This document shows positions 10,701 through 16,700 of a stretch of DNA of 27,761 nt, one piece after another (within the stretch, counting starts at the first letter, position 1; each line of letters opens with the position of its first letter). The position numbers and the translations under genes were made by a program. The notes below the pieces were generated by a model. The model was not told the origin of the DNA. It was given only the letters and a program-made list of their open reading frames with translations, and did not search any database. Origin of the DNA: a virus. The stretch covers positions 1 to 27,761 of the IMG/VR virus record IMGVR_UViG_3300009158_000166. The stretch is one strand, 5' to 3'.

Positions 10701-13700
10701 TTGTTTTAATCTAAATTTAGGAATTGTAGAATCTGTGTCGTAATTAAACACATATACTGCTCCTTGATCTTGTAAACTGATATCTGCTTTAGGACTAGAT
10801 ACCACTAAGGTTGTTCCTGAATAATCTATATCAATTGCAAAGCCAAACAGATCGCCTGTCAGTATACTTTCATCAGCTACTGTATCACTGATAGCAGGTA
10901 AAGACTCAGCATTGATTGTTTGTACTAGGTTATAAAGTCCGTAGATATTTTTTTGATAAATGTATACTTTGCCAGACATTGTGGTTGCTTGTGCTGATAT
11001 TAAACTCCATGGAGCGGCTAACGGAGTTTCATTGTAGCTCTTATAAGAAGAATCTGTTCCAGGATCAGTAAGTTGATAATAATTTTTGTTATATTTGACA
11101 ACTGCTCCTTCGCTGTATTCTTGATAACCACTCCATGTTCCTTGATAGTTGGCGAAATATTGACCGTCACTTAGCGGGGCTCCTATAACCAATACTGAAC
11201 CGTCTCTACTCATAGCTAGGCTTGAACCAAATCGGTCTCCCTCTTTAACTAGTTCTGCTAATTGACCTGACGATAATAAACCTTCAGCTAATATAACTGT
11301 AGAATCATTATCAGTAGTAGCAGGATTGGAAGGTAACGAACTTTGTGTATGTAACGGGTTTAGTTTTTGCCATTGGCCGGAGTCGGTGGTAATTGTGCTG
11401 CCGTCACCGTTTTGATCTTCCAAAGATTGCCACAACGCATTATCATGCCATACTATCGACCCAGTTTCGTATCTAGTAGCACCTGTAGAATCGTAAACTC
11501 CTCGATAATTTTGATTTTGATCAAACTGCCATTCTTTAGCAATAGTTGGATATTTCTTAAAAATTCTCTTGCCCATATTCAATGGCAACGCTAAAGAATA
11601 ATAATTTAACGATCCGGCTGTAGATTCAGTTACAACAATTTTAACATATCTTGTTGTTGCAACATCAAAACCAGATACATATTGAACCTGTGTGACTGGT
11701 CGATTATCTAGATAATATGTAACACCTGTGGTATATAAAGTTCCACCGATATCTAAAGAACCATTTAGACTATCTGCACTTAAACTAATAGGATGCTTAT
11801 TTGTAACAGTTCCTTCTACCGGATTAGGAAAATAAACGTTGCTTAGATCTGTTTGATCAAAGATATAAGTGTTTCCAACTTCGAATGTTAGGTCGGGCCA
11901 GTATTGATCATTGATATAATACTTGTATCCTGTATCAAGACCTTGAGCAGGGCCGACGGTAACAGAGAATGTAATTGTTTGAGAATTATCTTCTGTTATA
12001 GGAGCATACTTGTATAGGTAAACTTTACCGGGCGTGTCATTATTACCAGGAGCAGATATTGCCATGTAGTAATTTCCAGAATCTACACCAAGCACAATCT
12101 TTTCACCAAAATTTTCATTTCCGTTAGGACGGGGACTAATAAAAGTAAATTTCTCTACCCAGTTTTGTCCACTCCATTCATACATGGTTACTGCACCTTG
12201 TTTTTTATATCCATTCCCAGTTCCATTGATATTAGCTGTAAGGATTGTTGCAGGTTCCCAATCATCTGTAGCTAAATTTATTGTGCTACCGTCGCCAATA
12301 AGATTAATCTTAGCTCTCCATAATCTGCCTTGATATAATACAATATCCCCCTTTGTGTATGATGCGGAAGTAGAAAATATATCTTTATAATCAGATGTAA
12401 CTGTGTCAGCATTTGGTGAGCCTACTGCTAACCATTTACCGTCTGGGCTAATTGCTAGTGTTTCTCCGAATACTCCGGATGTAGAAATATTGTTAGATTT
12501 AAGCAATGTTTGAAAAGGTTTTAATCCTTCTGCTCGTTCTATGTAAGCAACAACCATATTGCTACTAGGCATTGATGAGATTGTTTGGGCTAAACTATCT
12601 GAATAAACTACTGCTTGACCGTTACGTCTTGGTGCAGATATTCCGTATTCTGCAAGATCAGTAACATTATATTGTTTTTGTTTTTCAATAACTTCCCACC
12701 TATTTGATCCATTGTTATCAACCCAAATTTTTGCACCTGTAGTAAGGGCCGCAATTTGATCCGGATCCAATAACTGGTAAGAATCAAATCTGGATTCTGC
12801 AAACAGTTCAAGATTTACAATGGTACTAGCATCAAAAGAATTATCTGATGGTCCTTTTGCTACCTGGATGGCGAGAGAACTAGTAGTTGGCACTTCAGTA
12901 ATTTTATGAAAACCTGTGATATTTTCTATATTTCTAATACCAAATATATCACCAACAGACAATCCGTGATTCCTATTAAAACCTAATTCTACTCTAGTTT
13001 TATTTGTTGCAACACTGGTTACAACTAGTAGTGGGGATACATTGTATCTCAACGTTGCCCAAGAATTTTCATCGAATGTTATCCAGATGTGTGTATTTTC
13101 TTTAAATGTAGTATTGTCAAGAGTTAGTATATCATCACGTGTAGGAAGAATATAGTCAACATCAAATACATTAACATATCCTGCAACTCTAGGTGTTAAT
13201 GTATATTTTTTAACAGGATTTATGTCTTTGTTAAATGGAGCTGTTGCAATTGTAAAATCATTTACTGGTACGCGAAGATATAGATCTAATATATCACTAG
13301 CGATGTCAACTGGGGCTAATAAAATCGGTTGAGGATTTAATTTTAAATCATTTTTATGAATTCTAAATTCTGTTTCTATTGCTTGATCAGTGCCGCCCAA
13401 TCTACCAACACGGAATGCCCATTCTTCATTAAGTTCTACACTGCTACTATTAGTTCTACTTAATTTTTCAAATACTTTGGTAACAGAATTAGCTGTCCCT
13501 TTTTCTCTAATAAATCCTTGATAGATTCTAAACTGACTAACATTATCTTCAGCCATGGCCTGTAGGTATTCTCTAGTTTGATAGCCTATGACATGTCGAC
13601 TTAGGTCACGTTGACTAGAGCCAAGACCGTCTGCATCAGATTCGTAATAGTCCTGGAATTGGTTAATCCTATAATCAAAATTAGCAACTAGACCTTTCTT

Positions 13701-16700
13701 AGGATCAGTGTCTAATTTTGACCAAACAGCATCGTTGAATGTTTCTGAGCCTTGTTGATTTTGTAGTCCTACCCAATTATAAGATTTGTACGACACAATA
13801 TCACCTAATCTATAATCAGTATAAGGACTCCATTGTTGAATGTTTACATTATCAAACAAGAATCCTGGACTTGTGTAATCGCCGTCCCAGTCAACTGTAC
13901 GGAATCCGCGACTTTTAATACGTTCTTGACGATACCCTGTAGTCTTGTCATAGATAACATCATTAAAAACTGTGCGGTCGTCAAACAGTACAACATGCTC
14001 TTTTAATACGTAATTTAATTTTAAGAAATATATACCATCGTTGGTATTTACTGTGCTAACAGCTACCTTTTGAAAATCTCTCTTGATGTTTAAGAAGATA
14101 GGTAATAATGGAGTTCCGTCGCTTTTAAAAATTTCATAGTCATAAAAGCTATCAAATAAATTATCAGGAACACCACTTAGTATGTTTACATTAACTTCTT
14201 CAGCACTAGGACTTAGTGTTAGTAAACTGCCTACAGCCCAATTATGTTTTGTCCAGAATAAAAATTCCTTACAGCTAGTTTGCCAGTTGTATGCTGTTTG
14301 AGTTTCCGAATTGTAACGATCAAAATTAAATCCTATAAACTTTAAATAGGCTTCATAACCTAACATAAAATCTACAACACTTTGCACAGTTGTTAAAATT
14401 GTGCCGTAATACATTTTTTTAGTTTTAAGTTTGTTAAATGTTTTTCTAAAATAAGCGTCAACACCGCCAACTACAGGCAACTTAGGCAGGGTTTTCCATA
14501 ATGCTTTATCAAATGTACTAGTACTAGTATGAGACTTTAAAGCACGATAGTAAACATTTTGAGTTCTAACAATATCACCGTTGTTATAAAGTTTGTCTGG
14601 GGCCCAATCGTAAAACTTTGCGCTAACTCCGCCAACACTAGTTAAAGGATCAGTGCTGCTGGCAATAGCCTCAAAATAATTAAAATACGATAATTGATTG
14701 TCATATCCTCTTACTTTCCAGCCTTCTGCTAATTTTTCAACCAAGACTCCGCTATAAACAAGACTAGCAATTGGGGAACTAATATTAAAAATAATATCAT
14801 AGTTTTCATTAGGAACATAGATACTGCTGGAAGTTGAACTAGGATTTTTACTATCTAACAAATACTTTTGTTCTGTTTGATCTACAAATCCAGAAATTCT
14901 AGACGATATTCTAACGTCTAAATTATTAATACGTGTTATTAACTGTTCAGGATCTAAATTTTTACTTTTTATATAACTAGAGATAAAAGATATTAAGCCA
15001 GATACTTTGATCCCATCTGCTGTAGGAACTTTCATGTCTGAAAGTTTAACAAATACTCCGGTGCTACTAAAAACAGTTTGTCCTAATTTATTAACAGTCA
15101 TTCTAGACTTATCAAAGTTGTCAGTGATAAATTCAAAGGGCTTTAATAATGATAATGCTACTATAACAGAGAATGGCCATTCTGAACTACTTCTCCATGC
15201 AAATTCCGAAGGACTAATATCGCCTAATTTATAATCTCCGTTATTATTGACCAAGGTAAAGTTTGTAGCCATACCAGAGTCTAAAGGACTTAACAATTTG
15301 CCGTCGCCATCAGCAGGGATATGCCTCAATATTGATTTTCTAGCATATCGATCATAGGTGCCTGCACGTGGACCTTGACGAATAATACCCTGACTAATAT
15401 CTTCCCATAGTATTAAGTTTCCAGAAGTATATGGTGCAGGTCCGTATTCGCTTTCCCACCATACGGGCTTTTCACTAAATCCTAACATTTCCCACGGACA
15501 GGTATGTGGCCGAGAGGTATCATAAAACCATAGATATGCGCCTCTCCAGTAGCCTGGAAGATTTTTTAGACCTGTAGGGTCTGTCATATTACTATAGGTA
15601 TAGGTAAAACTATTTTGTCTGTCAAAGTACAAATCATTATTTGTATAATCTATATCGGTATTAGATACCCAACGTAAAAAGTCTGGGGCAACAATTGCAT
15701 CCAAATCTTGTTTGGTATAGAGTGCATTTCCGTAATATCCGCCGAAGATTGCATCTATGTCAAATAATGTATGATTGTATTCTTGTTTGATATTGTTATA
15801 GATTCTACGCTCTAATTCTAAAATAGCATCATCTCTATAGTCATCAAATGCAGTAATGATACTGCCATCGTGACCTTGGATTACATCTCTAGGTGTTTGA
15901 AATGTGTCATCAAGAAATTTCTGTGGTAGATATTTTTTATATAAACCTAATTTTGTAGGGGTATAAGGAATATAGTTAAAGGCGGTAGAAACATATTCTT
16001 TTATTTTAATAGAATCGCCTTCCGATAATGTCGCAGATAATCTTACAAAACCAAAGGTATCGTCAAATGTATAGTCTGATCCGTTGATAAGTTGCACATC
16101 ATTTAGATAAACATAAACTGCTCTATCGCTGAGATCTGTTAAATTAAATTTTTGACTTAGAGCAAATACTTTAATACCTTCATCCTCAACAGTATAGTCG
16201 ATGTCAGTATGGGCGCCACTGCCGATCATATCAGTACCGGAGAAAGGATTTGATATATCTTTGGCTAATCCCATATTAGATATAACGGTATCTACAAAGT
16301 CTGCAACATTATCTTCAGGCATTGTTTCTGTTATTCTAGTGATAAACTCATTTTTAAATGTTGAATAAGATCTAGAATTATATCTTAGAGATTTAATAAG
16401 ATTAGTATTTTTGTCACAAAGAACATCGATAGCTAGAGGTGCTACTCCAGAGTGTTTTAAAAATCTTGTGGCTTTATTTTGATACCCGTCTAAATTTCTA
16501 AGATTACTGTTACCAGGATAAATTCCGGTAAATCTATCATCAACATCAAGAGCCAAACTAAGGTGATCAATAGCCTGTCCTAATGTAAAAGTTTTTAATT
16601 CTGCATTTAGTGGGTTCTTTTCAAGACCGTGTGGTATTGCATAGTATCCTTGATCAGGATCTAAATCTGTAAAAATTTTAACTGAAAGAACATCATTTAT

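Larger units (their letters stand above)
10320..12490 (-). other. Six-bladed FG-GAP-like propeller region of the giant protein
   Basis: Six repeats follow the plan F-G-x-x-(L/I/A)...(V/I)-x-(I/V/T)-(G/S)-x-P...G-x-(V/R)-x-(V/I/M)-(Y/F). Their F-G pairs lie near residues 2175 ('FGETLAISPDGKWLAVGSP'), 2291 ('FGEKIVLG', 'AISAPGN'), 2587 ('FGSSLAMSRDGSVLVIGAP'), 2714 ('FGFAIDI', 'VVSSPKAD'), 2776 ('FGFSLSIS', 'IVVGAKN') and 2849 ('FGYSLDA', 'VVTGSPNY'). Closing strands are 'GAVTMYEW', 'GKVYLYKY', 'GKVYIYQK', 'GAVYVFNY', 'GDVYVFEL' and 'GRTRIFRK'. This matches integrin-alpha-type FG-GAP blades in layout. Blades 1 and 3 have a small module inserted before the closing strand, and about 250 residues separate blades 2 and 3. 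Confidence 0.65.

Noticed and set aside
12608-12811. 67-codon minus-strand frame in an alternative phase within the giant gene
   Set aside because: The giant frame runs through it without a break, and the small product is low in complexity.
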